From Gammaproteobacteria bacterium RIFCSPHIGHO2_12_FULL_45_12 (lineage in GTDB: Bacteria > Pseudomonadota > Gammaproteobacteria > DSM-16500), in contig MGYH01000019.1 of NCBI GenBank assembly GCA_001801665.1, positions 13,845-46,795 of the forward strand: a DNA stretch of 32,951 bases. The letters are read 5' to 3'. Of this stretch, positions 7,804-15,390 are shown piece by piece. The translations under genes were made by a program, and so were the position numbers. The notes below the pieces were generated by a model that was given only the letters and a program-made list of their open reading frames with translations, did not search any database and had not been told where the DNA came from. Position 1 is the stretch's first letter; each line of letters opens with the position of its first letter.

Positions 7804-9718
7804 ATTCAGATCGACCCCGCCTTGCTATTTCAGCACGGATAAATTCGAGAAATTGACCCATGGGCATGACACCAAGGTCAGCACCCTCTTGTGTTCTAAC
7901 TGAGACGGTTTTTGACTCAACTTCTCTGTCCCCTATGACCAATAAATAAGGAACACGCTCCACGGAGTGTTCGCGGATTTTAAAGCCGATCTTCTCATTT
8001 CTCAAGTCCGATTTTGCCCTAACCCCGTGTTTTTTTAACTCCCGGGTCACTTCTTCCACAAAAGCCGCCTGTTTATCGGTGATATTCATCACCACCGTCT
8101 GAACGGACGCGAGCCAGACCGGTAGATTGCCTGCGTAATGTTCCAGCAAAATACCCATAAATCGTTCAAGAGAGCCAAGAATAGCACGATGCAACATAAC
8201 TGGCACCTTTTTACTACCATCTTCGGCAATATAATAAGCATCCAGCCTTTCGGGCATATTATAGTCAAGTTGCAAGGTACCGCACTGCCACATTCGACCC
8301 AGACAGTCTTTCAGGTGAAATTCAATTTTAGGCCCATAAAACCCCGCCTCGCCTGGCAACACCTCATAATCAAGACCCACCAGACGCAGTGACTCAGCCA
8401 ATGCTCGCTCTGCCTTATCCCAGGTTTCATCTGTTCCAATCCGTTTGTCGGGACGAGTTGACAGTTTGACCACCACCTCATTAAAACCAAAGTCTTTGTA
8501 AACATCGAGCATTAAACGAATAAAACTGGCTGCTTCAGAGGCCATCTGAGCTTCGGTGCAAAAAATATGCGCGTCATCTTGTGTTAACTGTCGCACCCGC
8601 ATCAAGCCGTGCATGGCGCCAGTCATTTCGTTTCGATGGACGCAACCAAACTCTGCAAACCGGAGGGGCAAATCACGGTAACTCCTCAACCCCTGGTTAA
8701 ACACCTGCACATGACAGGGACAATTCATGGGTTTGATGGCATATTGTCTTTCATCCACCTCCAGACTAAACATGTCACTTTTAAACATGTCCCAGTGTCC
8801 CGATTTTTTCCACAATATAACATCCACCAACTGTGGCGTGACAATTTCCTGATACCCTTGCTCTTCGAGCCGCATGGCAATGTAGCTTTTGATCGCGGAA
8901 TAAATGGCCCAGCCATTGGGATGCCAGAAAATCATGCCGGGCGCTTCTTCCTGAACATGAAATAAATCCATGGTTTTGGCCAGCTTGCGGTGGTCTCGTT
9001 TTTCGGCCTCTTCCAGATTGTTGAGATACCCTTCCAGACTTTTTTTGTCTTTCCAAGCAGTGCCATAAACGCGCTGCAACATTTCATTTTTAGCGTCGCC
9101 ACGCCAATAGGCGCCTGACACTTTAGTTAATTTAAAGGCTTTCAGCATACCCGTGCTTGGCACATGCGGCCCGCGGCACAAGTCAGCAAAACCATCTTGC
9201 TGATAAATGGTTAAGGACTCACTTTCCGCAATGGCCTGAATAATCTTGACTTTGTAATGCTCGCCCTGTGCCTCAAAAAACTGAATGGCCTCCTCGCGAC
9301 TCACCACGCGGCGCGACACACCGTAATCCGCTTCCGCCAACGCCTGCATTTTTTCTTCAATTTTCGCCAAATCTTCCGTGGAAAAAGATTTTTCATAGGC
9401 GAAGTCATAATAAAAACCGTTCTCGATCACAGGCCCAATGGTCACCTGGGCTGCGGGAAACAGGCTTTTCACGGCATGGGCCAACAAATGCGCGGTGGAA
9501 TGCCGGATGACTTCCAGCCCTTCTGCATCCTTGTCCGTCACAATGCGAATTTCCGCATCCTGATCAATGACGTGAAAGGTATCAACCAACGTGCCATTCA
9601 CTTTTCCAGCGATCGCCGCTTTTGCTAAGCCGCTGCCAATAGAGGCGGCGACCTCTGCAACCGTCACCGGCTGATCGAATTTTTTTTGGGTTCCATCTGG
9701 CAAAGTAATTAATGGCAT
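7802..9718 (-). CDS. thrS: threonyl-tRNA synthetase
   Basis: A class II synthetase charging tRNA-Thr, 638 residues (642 in E. coli). It has an N-terminal TGS domain (about 1-61), an editing domain with the HxxxH motif at H73/H77 (HSTAHLLAHAVKSLFP), and a catalytic core holding the zinc ligands: the cysteine in MNCPCHVQVF, the histidine in LTQDDAHIF and the histidine in MLHRAILGSLERFMG. A C-terminal anticodon-binding domain completes it. The ATG at 9718 has only a weak ribosome-binding site. infC follows after 12 bases. In E. coli ThrS represses its own mRNA through a tRNA-like operator. I could not confirm such a fold in the 95-base leader here. Confidence 0.98.
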   Translation of the reverse strand: MPLITLPDGTQKKFDQPVTVAEVAASIGSGLAKAAIAGKVNGTLVDTFHVIDQDAEIRIVTDKDAEGLEVIRHSTAHLLAHAVKSLFPAAQVTIGPVIENGFYYDFAYEKSFSTEDLAKIEEKMQALAEADYGVSRRVVSREEAIQFFEAQGEHYKVKIIQAIAESESLTIYQQDGFADLCRGPHVPSTGMLKAFKLTKVSGAYWRGDAKNEMLQRVYGTAWKDKKSLEGYLNNLEEAEKRDHRKLAKTMDLFHVQEEAPGMIFWHPNGWAIYSAIKSYIAMRLEEQGYQEIVTPQLVDVILWKKSGHWDMFKSDMFSLEVDERQYAIKPMNCPCHVQVFNQGLRSYRDLPLRFAEFGCVHRNEMTGAMHGLMRVRQLTQDDAHIFCTEAQMASEAASFIRLMLDVYKDFGFNEVVVKLSTRPDKRIGTDETWDKAERALAESLRLVGLDYEVLPGEAGFYGPKIEFHLKDCLGRMWQCGTLQLDYNMPERLDAYYIAEDGSKKVPVMLHRAILGSLERFMGILLEHYAGNLPVWLASVQTVVMNITDKQAAFVEEVTRELKKHGVRAKSDLRNEKIGFKIREHSVERVPYLLVIGDREVESKTVSVRTQEGADLGVMPMGQFLEFIRAEIARRGRSE

Positions 9719-9766
9719 ACGCTGAGTGCTTCACTACTATCGTTTTTAAATATTCGTTTATAAATA

Positions 9767-9791
9767 TTTTATATTAAAATTTAATATAAAA
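9767..9791. repeat. 25-bp perfect AT palindrome between tRNA-Val and thrS
   Basis: The arm TTTTATATTAAA (9767-9778), a single central A, and the exact inverted arm (9780-9791). It lies in the 95-base gap between the tRNA-Val 3' end and the thrS start. It could be an AT-rich operator, part of the thrS promoter region, or an RNA hairpin at the tRNA 3' trailer. Nothing in the sequence decides between these. Confidence 0.8.
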
Positions 9792-9813
9792 GGCGTCTCT
9801 GGATTCATCACGC

Positions 9814-9888
9814 TGGTAGGCACGAGTGGGATCGAACCACCGACCACCACCATGTCAAGGTGGTGCTCTACCACTGAGCTACGTGCCT
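9814..9888 (-). tRNA. tRNA-Val (anticodon GAC)
   Basis: A 75-base cloverleaf including an encoded 3' CCA. The acceptor stem is AGGCACG/CGTGCCT with discriminator A. The D-arm is GCTC/GAGC, the anticodon stem CCACC/GGTGG has loop TTGACAT (anticodon GAC), and the T-arm is GGTGG-TTCGATC-CCACT with one G-T pair. It is transcribed toward thrS. The bases between its 5' end and the IS relic at 9939 hold a weak promoter-like pair (TTGCGT, then TATTGT). Confidence 0.97.
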
Positions 9889-9938
9889 GTCATTTAGGGT
9901 GCTTACAATATCACTATCGCTAGAAAGGACGCAAGCAG

Positions 9939-10190
9939 TTGACATCCTACCCGGCCTAAAGTCCGAGGATTCCTACCGCGCTCACGCAACGAGTGCCTGA
10001 GTCACTTCGGCGGGTTCCTCGTTCACAGAGTAGCCTTAAAGCGCAGTCTCTCCGGAGGCTTAAAATCCCGTCTGCCCGACGGTATACTTTTTAAAGTGTG
10101 GAGATTTTAACATGGAACATGTTAAAAGCAAGACGCCTTTTGCGTCTACGCTATTCATCCCCGCCATGAATGACGGGGCTTTCCGCGAAA
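9939..10190 (-). mobile_element. IS200/IS605-family relic: right end, tnpB tail, left end
   Basis: This otherwise gene-free 380-base gap carries recognisable ends of a TnpB-type (IS605/IS1341) transposon. At 9939-9975 the plus strand reads TTGACATCCTACCCGG, then CCTAAAG, CCGAGG and ATTCC, the reverse of the typical right-end hairpin. On the minus strand just before it, one frame encodes GYSVNEEPAEVTQALVA before a stop, resembling the extreme C-terminus of TnpB proteins. At 10159-10177 is the left-end hairpin (CCCCG-C-CAT / ATG-A-CGGGG), with two more perfect stems inside: AGACGC/GCGTCT at 10131-10147 and TTTTAACATG/CATGTTAAAA at 10105-10127. Almost all of tnpB, and any tnpA, are absent. It is best read as an internally deleted, non-autonomous copy. 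The boundaries are approximate. Confidence 0.75.
10105..10127. repeat. 10-bp perfect stem-loop inside the IS relic
   Basis: The arms TTTTAACATG and CATGTTAAAA are separated by GAA. A second perfect 6-bp stem (AGACGC/GCGTCT) follows at 10131-10147. Both lie close to the left-end hairpin and may be subterminal structures of the element. Confidence 0.7.
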
Positions 10191-10268
10191 TTTTGGTAAA
10201 TGGTTTTTCTTTTCAGGAATCAGGAGGCACAACGGACTGGCAAACGCTCTCCGACAAAGGAACGATGG

Positions 10269-12281
10269 CTAACCGGCAAGCAAATTGACCTTTAAGGCCT
10301 TAATCTGGTTTCTAACACTTGCCGCCTCTTCAAACTCCAGATTATGCGCATGGTCATACATTTGTTTTTCCAGCGTTGAAAGATAAGCCGTCAATTCATC
10401 CATTGACATGGCCGCATAATCAACATTCGCCTCACCCACTCTTTCTTTTGGAAATAAACGTCCACGCACCTGCTTGCCAGAATAAGCCCCTTCCATGACA
10501 TCATGGACAGCCTTGGAAATGGAAACAGGCGTAATACCGTGCGCCTGATTAAATTGATGCTGCTTTTCCCGACGGCGTTCCGTTTCCTGCATGGCGCGCT
10601 GCATAGAGCCTGTGATACGATCAGCATATAAAATGGCTTTACCATTGAAATGCCGTGCGACACGTCCAATGGTTTGAATGAGCGAGGTTTCAGAGCGCAA
10701 AAACCCTTCCTTATCTGCATCCAGAATGGCAACCAGCGACACTTCTGGTAGATCCAGCCCCTCACGTAGCAAGTTAATACCGACCAACACATCAAACTCC
10801 CCTAAACGCAAATCTCGCAAAATTTCCACGCGTTCAACGGTCGGCACATCTGAATGCAAATAACGCACACGCACTTGATGCTCTTCAAGGTATTCGGTTA
10901 AATTTTCAGACATACGCTTAGTCAAGGTTGTGATTAAGACGCGTTCATGCTTTTGAACGCATTTCGTTATTTCAGACAAGACATCATCCACTTGCGATGC
11001 GGCGGGACGCACTTCGACTAGAGGATCAAGTAAACCGGTTGGCCTGACAAGCTGCTCCACCACCGCACCTGACTGCCCTAGCTCAAAAGCGGCAGGCGTC
11101 GCTGATACGTAAACTGTCTGAGGTGCCCTGGCACTAAACTCTTCATAACGTAAAGGGCGGTTATCCAATGCCGAGGGCAGTCGAAACCCATATTCCACCA
11201 ACGTTTCTTTACGCGAGCGATCACCACGATACATGCCATGCAGCTGGGGTACAGTGACATGCGATTCATCAATCACCAATAAAGCGTCTGTTGGCAAATA
11301 ATCAAATAAAGTGGGCGGTGCTTCGCCTGCCGCGCGGCCTGACAAATACCGCGAATAATTTTCAATTCCCTGGCAATATCCCAGCTCTTTCATTAACTCA
11401 AGATCATACAGCGTTCGTTGCTCCAAACGTTGCACCTCTACCAATTTATTTAACTGATGCAATTCTTGAAGACGCAGCTTAAGGTCAACCTTGATGAGAT
11501 CAATGGCTTTCACCACGGTCTCACGCGGTGTGGCATAATGTGTTTTGGGATAAATGGTTAAGCGCGGCACCCGACGAGACACTTCACCGGTTAACGGATC
11601 AAAATAAGCCAAACTTTCAATTTCATCGCCAAGCAACTCAATACGCACGGCTTCGCTATCTGACTCTGCCGGATAAACATCAATCACATCACCACGCACG
11701 CGGTAGCTTGCACGGTGCAGCTCCATATCATTGCGCTTGTATTGCAATTCTGCCAGACGACGCAAAATAAAACGTTGATCGACTTGGTCGCCGCGATCAA
11801 GGTGCATCACCATGCTGAGATACAAATTTGGATCACCCAAACCATAAATGGCAGACACCGTTGCCACAATCACCGCATCACGCCGTTCCAGTAATGCCTT
11901 GGTGGCCGATAAACGCATTTGCTCAATGTGCTCATTGATCGATGCATCTTTTGCAATATAGGTATCTGAGGAGGGCACATAGGCTTCTGGTTGATAATAA
12001 TCATAATATGAAACAAAATATTCTACGGCATTATGTGGAAAAAATTCTTTCATCTCCCCATAAAGCTGAGCCGCCAGCGTTTTATTGGGAGCGAGGATCA
12101 AGGTAGGACGACCCAATTGCTGGATCACATTGGCCATCGTGAACGTTTTCCCTGAACCTGTCACGCCCAACAACGTTTGATATGCAAGCCCCTGCTTCAG
12201 CCCCTCCACCAATTGACGGATTGCTTCTGGCTGATCGCCTGCTGGTTGAAATTGAGCCTTTAATTCAAATGTCTGTATCAT
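10269..12281 (-). CDS. uvrB: excinuclease ABC subunit B
   Basis: The damage-verifying helicase-like subunit of nucleotide excision repair, 670 residues (673 in E. coli). It shows Walker A GVTGSGKT at residues 39-46. The beta-hairpin that clamps DNA is YYDYYQPEAYVPSSDTYIAK and following, and DESH lies in LLVIDESHVTVPQ. Helicase motif VI reads QTIGRVARHFNGKA, where the usual GRAAR has Val for the first Ala. The C-terminal UVR domain that binds UvrC is LEKQMYDHAHNLEFEEAASV. It is divergent from the aminotransferase gene, and a TATAAT on the minus strand lies 33 bases upstream of the start. I saw no LexA-type CTG-N10-CAG box in the 177-base intergenic region. Confidence 0.98.
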   Translation of the reverse strand: MIQTFELKAQFQPAGDQPEAIRQLVEGLKQGLAYQTLLGVTGSGKTFTMANVIQQLGRPTLILAPNKTLAAQLYGEMKEFFPHNAVEYFVSYYDYYQPEAYVPSSDTYIAKDASINEHIEQMRLSATKALLERRDAVIVATVSAIYGLGDPNLYLSMVMHLDRGDQVDQRFILRRLAELQYKRNDMELHRASYRVRGDVIDVYPAESDSEAVRIELLGDEIESLAYFDPLTGEVSRRVPRLTIYPKTHYATPRETVVKAIDLIKVDLKLRLQELHQLNKLVEVQRLEQRTLYDLELMKELGYCQGIENYSRYLSGRAAGEAPPTLFDYLPTDALLVIDESHVTVPQLHGMYRGDRSRKETLVEYGFRLPSALDNRPLRYEEFSARAPQTVYVSATPAAFELGQSGAVVEQLVRPTGLLDPLVEVRPAASQVDDVLSEITKCVQKHERVLITTLTKRMSENLTEYLEEHQVRVRYLHSDVPTVERVEILRDLRLGEFDVLVGINLLREGLDLPEVSLVAILDADKEGFLRSETSLIQTIGRVARHFNGKAILYADRITGSMQRAMQETERRREKQHQFNQAHGITPVSISKAVHDVMEGAYSGKQVRGRLFPKERVGEANVDYAAMSMDELTAYLSTLEKQMYDHAHNLEFEEAASVRNQIKALKVNLLAG

Positions 12282-12314
12282 AAGTGTAGAACTGCTTCAT
12301 GAAATTAATTATAA

Positions 12315-12320
12315 TCTCGC
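12315..12320 (-). promoter_or_regulatory. putative uvrB promoter -10 element
   Basis: A consensus TATAAT on the minus strand in the uvrB/aminotransferase divergent gap (12282-12458). No good -35 hexamer is seen 16-18 bases upstream, so the promoter call is tentative. The rest of the gap shows no other clear signal. Confidence 0.4.
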
Positions 12321-12458
12321 CGATATTGCACGAGACCTTGTACACTATACGCTAAAGGGTCACATTTGAAGCGCGCACCCGTAAAAAAAATAACTGAGTA
12401 TAAACGACACAATGCCACGGCACCCCATTAAACCTTTTCAACTCACGAGAATTCAAGC

Positions 12459-13676
12459 ATGACAATGAATAAAGATTTAGCACAAACCCTCGCACAACGC
12501 GTAGAGCGCATTAAACCCTCACCGACGCTTGCTATCTCCGCCCGTGCGACGGAGTTGCAGGCACAGGGGAAAAAGGTGATTAATCTTAGTGTTGGAGAAC
12601 CTGATTTTGATACACCACAGCCTATCAAGGACGAAGCCATCCGGTCGTTGCAAGCAGGTCACACCAAATACACGGCCGTCGATGGCACCAAAGGCTTAAA
12701 GCAAGCGGTCATTCAAAAATTTGAACGTGACAATGGCTTGCACTATCAACCAAACCAAATCCTGATTTCCTGTGGCGCCAAACACAGTTTTTATAATTTA
12801 TTTTCCGCTTTGTTAAACGCGGGCGATGAAGTCATTATTCCAGCGCCTTACTGGGTATCTTATCCAGACATGGTCAAGTTATGTGATGCTGAACCTGTCA
12901 TTGTTAAAACCGATCGTTCAGAATCCTTCAAAATGTCACCCGCCAAACTGGCTGCCGCCATCACGAATAAAACCCGTATTGTTATTCTGAACAGCCCCTC
13001 CAATCCAACGGGTCTCGCCTACACGCGTGAAGAATTAAAAGCATTAGGCGATGTCATTCTCGAACATCCGGCCATCCTCATTGCCAGTGACGACATTTAT
13101 GAACATAATCTCTGGAAACACATTCCCTTTGTTAACATCATCAATGCTTGTCCAGCGCTTTTTGACCGATGCGTCGTCATCAACGGTGTCTCAAAAGCCT
13201 ATGCCATGACCGGATGGCGCATCGGCTATGCAGCAGGACCTGCAAAAATCATTGCGGCGATGAAAAAGGTGCAGTCACAAAGCACCTCTAATCCTGCCAG
13301 CCTATCGCAAGATGCTGCGCAAGCAGCCCTTGAGGGTGATCAAACTTGCGTCTCAGAAATGCGTGATGCTTACAAGGCGCGCCACGACTACCTAGTGGCG
13401 GCCTTGCAACAAATTCCCGGCATGATTTGCACACCCTCAGATGGCACCTTTTACACCTTCCCCTCGATCGAAGGCTTGTTAAATCCCTCAAAAGGGATTA
13501 CAAATGATGTGGAGTTCGCTGAATTTTTATTGAATGAAGCTGACATTGCCATTGTACCGGGAACGGCGTTTGGGGCACCTAACCATATACGCATCACTTA
13601 TGCAACCAGCATGGATAACTTAAAAGAGGCTGTTGCAAGGCTGCAGCACACACTGGAAAAACTCACAACACGGTAG
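12459..13676 (+). CDS. aspC: pyridoxal phosphate-dependent aspartate aminotransferase (class I, Ib type)
   Basis: A 405-residue fold-type I aminotransferase converting aspartate and 2-oxoglutarate to oxaloacetate and glutamate. The start region TLAISARATELQAQGKKVIN, the motif LSVGEPDFDTP, PAPYWVSYPDM, NSPSNPTG and the PLP lysine K246 in VSKAYAMTGWRIGYAAGP are those of the Ib subgroup found in many bacteria, not of E. coli AspC (Ia). The symbol is therefore the functional one. A GAGA-type ribosome-binding site lies about ten bases before the ATG. A small unknown gene follows after seven bases. Related substrates such as prephenate cannot be excluded from sequence. Confidence 0.93.
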   Translation: MTMNKDLAQTLAQRVERIKPSPTLAISARATELQAQGKKVINLSVGEPDFDTPQPIKDEAIRSLQAGHTKYTAVDGTKGLKQAVIQKFERDNGLHYQPNQILISCGAKHSFYNLFSALLNAGDEVIIPAPYWVSYPDMVKLCDAEPVIVKTDRSESFKMSPAKLAAAITNKTRIVILNSPSNPTGLAYTREELKALGDVILEHPAILIASDDIYEHNLWKHIPFVNIINACPALFDRCVVINGVSKAYAMTGWRIGYAAGPAKIIAAMKKVQSQSTSNPASLSQDAAQAALEGDQTCVSEMRDAYKARHDYLVAALQQIPGMICTPSDGTFYTFPSIEGLLNPSKGITNDVEFAEFLLNEADIAIVPGTAFGAPNHIRITYATSMDNLKEAVARLQHTLEKLTTR

Positions 13677-13683
13677 ATAGAAC

Positions 13684-14139
13684 ATGTCATTTGGCCTATT
13701 AACTGAGACGGATAATACCAAAAAAACCAGGAGCGGTCCGCCGCCTTTACGGTTGCAAACGTTTTATCCCTCCCTTAAAACCGCCATGCCCACTGTGGAT
13801 GAGCCTTACAAAGCATTATTGCGGCACCTGTCCTTGCAGGAAGCAGAGCCTGTTTGCACCAGCCTGTGCCAGGGTACGCTTTTTACTGGCTTGACCGCCA
13901 AAAAAGGGGGTCGCATCCTGGTATTCCCACAAACAGCCCCTCAAAACGTCACACTCTGGGCCGCGCTCACCCATTTTGCCAGGCAACAACAATTAAAAAT
14001 TGGCACGCTTCAATTGATCACGCACGCAACGTGTCATTCCATGCAGGCCTTTGAAATGGAAGCGTTCCTCATTAACCCTAAACTGCTTAAAGCAGGACAA
14101 TTACTTTACACGCCACCGGCTACCGGCGTTGTTGCATAA
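13684..14139 (+). CDS. hypothetical protein, 151 residues
   Basis: I do not recognise a family. The product is soluble-looking, with a basic, proline-rich N-terminus (KKTRSGPPPLRLQTFYPSLK) and a more ordered C-terminal half (GGRILVFPQTAP, TLWAALTHFARQQQLKIGTL). It has no signal peptide, no membrane segment and two pairs of nearby cysteines or histidines that do not form a known metal motif. It starts seven bases after the aminotransferase stop, so the two are probably co-transcribed. The last codons (GTTGCATAA) form the left outer arm of the palindromic repeat that follows, so the present C-terminus may have been set by that insertion. A later start at the ATG encoding MPTVDEPYK is possible but lacks a ribosome-binding site. 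Confidence 0.6.
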   Translation: MSFGLLTETDNTKKTRSGPPPLRLQTFYPSLKTAMPTVDEPYKALLRHLSLQEAEPVCTSLCQGTLFTGLTAKKGGRILVFPQTAPQNVTLWAALTHFARQQQLKIGTLQLITHATCHSMQAFEMEAFLINPKLLKAGQLLYTPPATGVVA

Positions 14140-14280
14140 ATTATTTTTTGAACAGAATCGTCGTTGCGAGGAGCGTTTTGTGCGACGAAGCAATCCAGAA
14201 TGGATGCAATATCATGATTTTTGACGATGTTCTGGATTGCTTCGGCCAAAAAGCGGCCTCGCAACGACGAATGATGCAAC
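14131..14280. repeat. palindromic repeat element between the unknown gene and tRNA-Asn
   Basis: Long imperfect inverted repeats: CGTCGTTGCGAGG...GCGACGAAGCAATCCAGAA (14159-14200) against TTCTGGATTGCTTCGGCC...GGCCTCGCAACGACG (14230-14269). An outer pair GTTGCAT / ATGCAAC (14131-14137 and 14274-14280) encloses them. There is no coding capacity. The arm sequence is of the widespread small palindromic kind (CGTCATTGCGAGG-like) found scattered in many bacterial genomes. A related single arm lies at 30631-30665. As RNA it would form a strong hairpin, able to terminate or protect the upstream transcript. Confidence 0.85.
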
Positions 14281-14330
14281 AAAGCCCCGGCTACCTAGCG
14301 TCACTTCTTTGAAAATAGAGAAAAATTCTA

Positions 14331-14359
14331 TTGACGACTCGGGTATCCAATATTAGTAT
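14331..14359 (+). promoter_or_regulatory. tRNA-Asn promoter
   Basis: -35 TTGACG (14331-14336), a 17-base spacer, -10 TAGTAT (14354-14359), then a C-rich discriminator (CCCCTC) just before the expected start near 14366. The tRNA begins at 14381. The GC-rich discriminator is typical of growth-rate-controlled stable RNA promoters. Since no other promoter or terminator is obvious before prpB, it may also drive prpBCD. Confidence 0.7.
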
Positions 14360-14380
14360 TCCCCTCACCAAATGCTATAT

Positions 14381-14453
14381 TCCCCGGTAGCTCAGTCGGT
14401 AGAGCAAGTGGCTGTTAACCACTGGGTCGGCGGTTCGAGTCCGTCCCGGGGAG
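14381..14453 (+). tRNA. tRNA-Asn (anticodon GTT)
   Basis: A 73-base cloverleaf. The acceptor stem is TCCCCGG/CCGGGGA with discriminator G. The D-arm is GCTC/GAGC, the anticodon stem AGTGG/CCACT has loop CTGTTAA (anticodon GTT), and the T-arm is GGCGG-TTCGAGT-CCGTC with one G-T pair. CCA is not encoded (GAAA follows). It lies 61 bases before prpB on the same strand. Confidence 0.97.
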
Positions 14454-14514
14454 AAAATAACACCGCGTTCGCCTCCCGACATCTGCACACCAGAGCACAC
14501 AAGGAGTGTTTCAC

Positions 14515-15390
14515 ATGGAATTTTCTGGGCTTCACCAAGCACTTGTTCAAGAATCGCCGTTACAAATCGCAGGAACCATCAATGCCTACACCGCGCTCCT
14601 CGCAAAACAAGCAGGTTTCCGCGCCATTTATCTTTCAGGCGCGGGCGTGGCCAATGCTTCTTATGGATTACCTGATATAGGCGTCACCACCTTAAACGAT
14701 GTCGCCATTGATGTGGAGCGCATCACCAATGCCTGTGACCTGCCATTGTTAGTGGACATTGATACGGGCTGGGGCAATGCCTTCAATATCGCTCGCACGC
14801 TCAAAACCATGATCAAATCTGGCGCAGCCGGCGTCCACCTCGAAGACCAGATACAGGCTAAACGCTGTGGTCATCGCCCTAATAAAGCCATTGTCACGAC
14901 AGATGAAATGTGTGACCGCCTCAAAGCAGCCGCTGACGCCAAATACAACCCTGAATTTGTCCTGATGGCAAGAACTGACGCGCTTGCGAGTGAAGGCATG
15001 GATCGCACCCTTGAACGAATCACCGCCTATGTTAACGCAGGTGCTGATATGATTTTTTTTGAAGGCGCGACCTCACTTGAACAATATCAAATGATCACAA
15101 AAGCCTGTCCCGTGCCAGTCCTTGCTAACCTCACCGAATTTGGCGTCACGCCATTATTTACCAAAACGGCATTACAACAAGCCGGTGTCAAACTGATCCT
15201 CTACCCCTTAACCGCTTTTCGCGCCATGAACAAGGCGGCTGAAAACGTTTATGAATGCCTGCGACAACAAGGCACTCAAGCCGCACTCATTGACACCCTG
15301 CAAACACGTGAGCAACTCTATCAAACATTGAACTATCACGAATATGAAAAGAAATTAGATGAACTCTTTGTGAAAGGAATCGAAAAATGA
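14515..15390 (+). CDS. prpB: 2-methylisocitrate lyase
   Basis: Cleaves 2-methylisocitrate to pyruvate and succinate, the last step of the methylcitrate cycle for propionyl-CoA. The 291-residue product (296 in E. coli) has the isocitrate lyase/PEP mutase signatures LSGAGVANASYGLPDIGVTT, LPLLVDIDTGWGN (metal-binding aspartates), VHLEDQ and the catalytic loop KRCGHRPNK. I start at the ATG at 14515 with AAGGAG eight bases upstream. A GTG nine bases earlier overlaps that site and is unlikely. The stop overlaps the prpC start (ATGA), so the genes are translationally coupled. Confidence 0.96.
   Translation: MEFSGLHQALVQESPLQIAGTINAYTALLAKQAGFRAIYLSGAGVANASYGLPDIGVTTLNDVAIDVERITNACDLPLLVDIDTGWGNAFNIARTLKTMIKSGAAGVHLEDQIQAKRCGHRPNKAIVTTDEMCDRLKAAADAKYNPEFVLMARTDALASEGMDRTLERITAYVNAGADMIFFEGATSLEQYQMITKACPVPVLANLTEFGVTPLFTKTALQQAGVKLILYPLTAFRAMNKAAENVYECLRQQGTQAALIDTLQTREQLYQTLNYHEYEKKLDELFVKGIEK

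Noticed and set aside
12282..12458. LexA (SOS) box for uvrB
   Set aside because: No CTG-N10-CAG site was seen on either strand of the divergent gap.
14372..14680. ORF of 102 codons on the plus strand
   Set aside because: It reads through tRNA-Asn and then the wrong frame of prpB.
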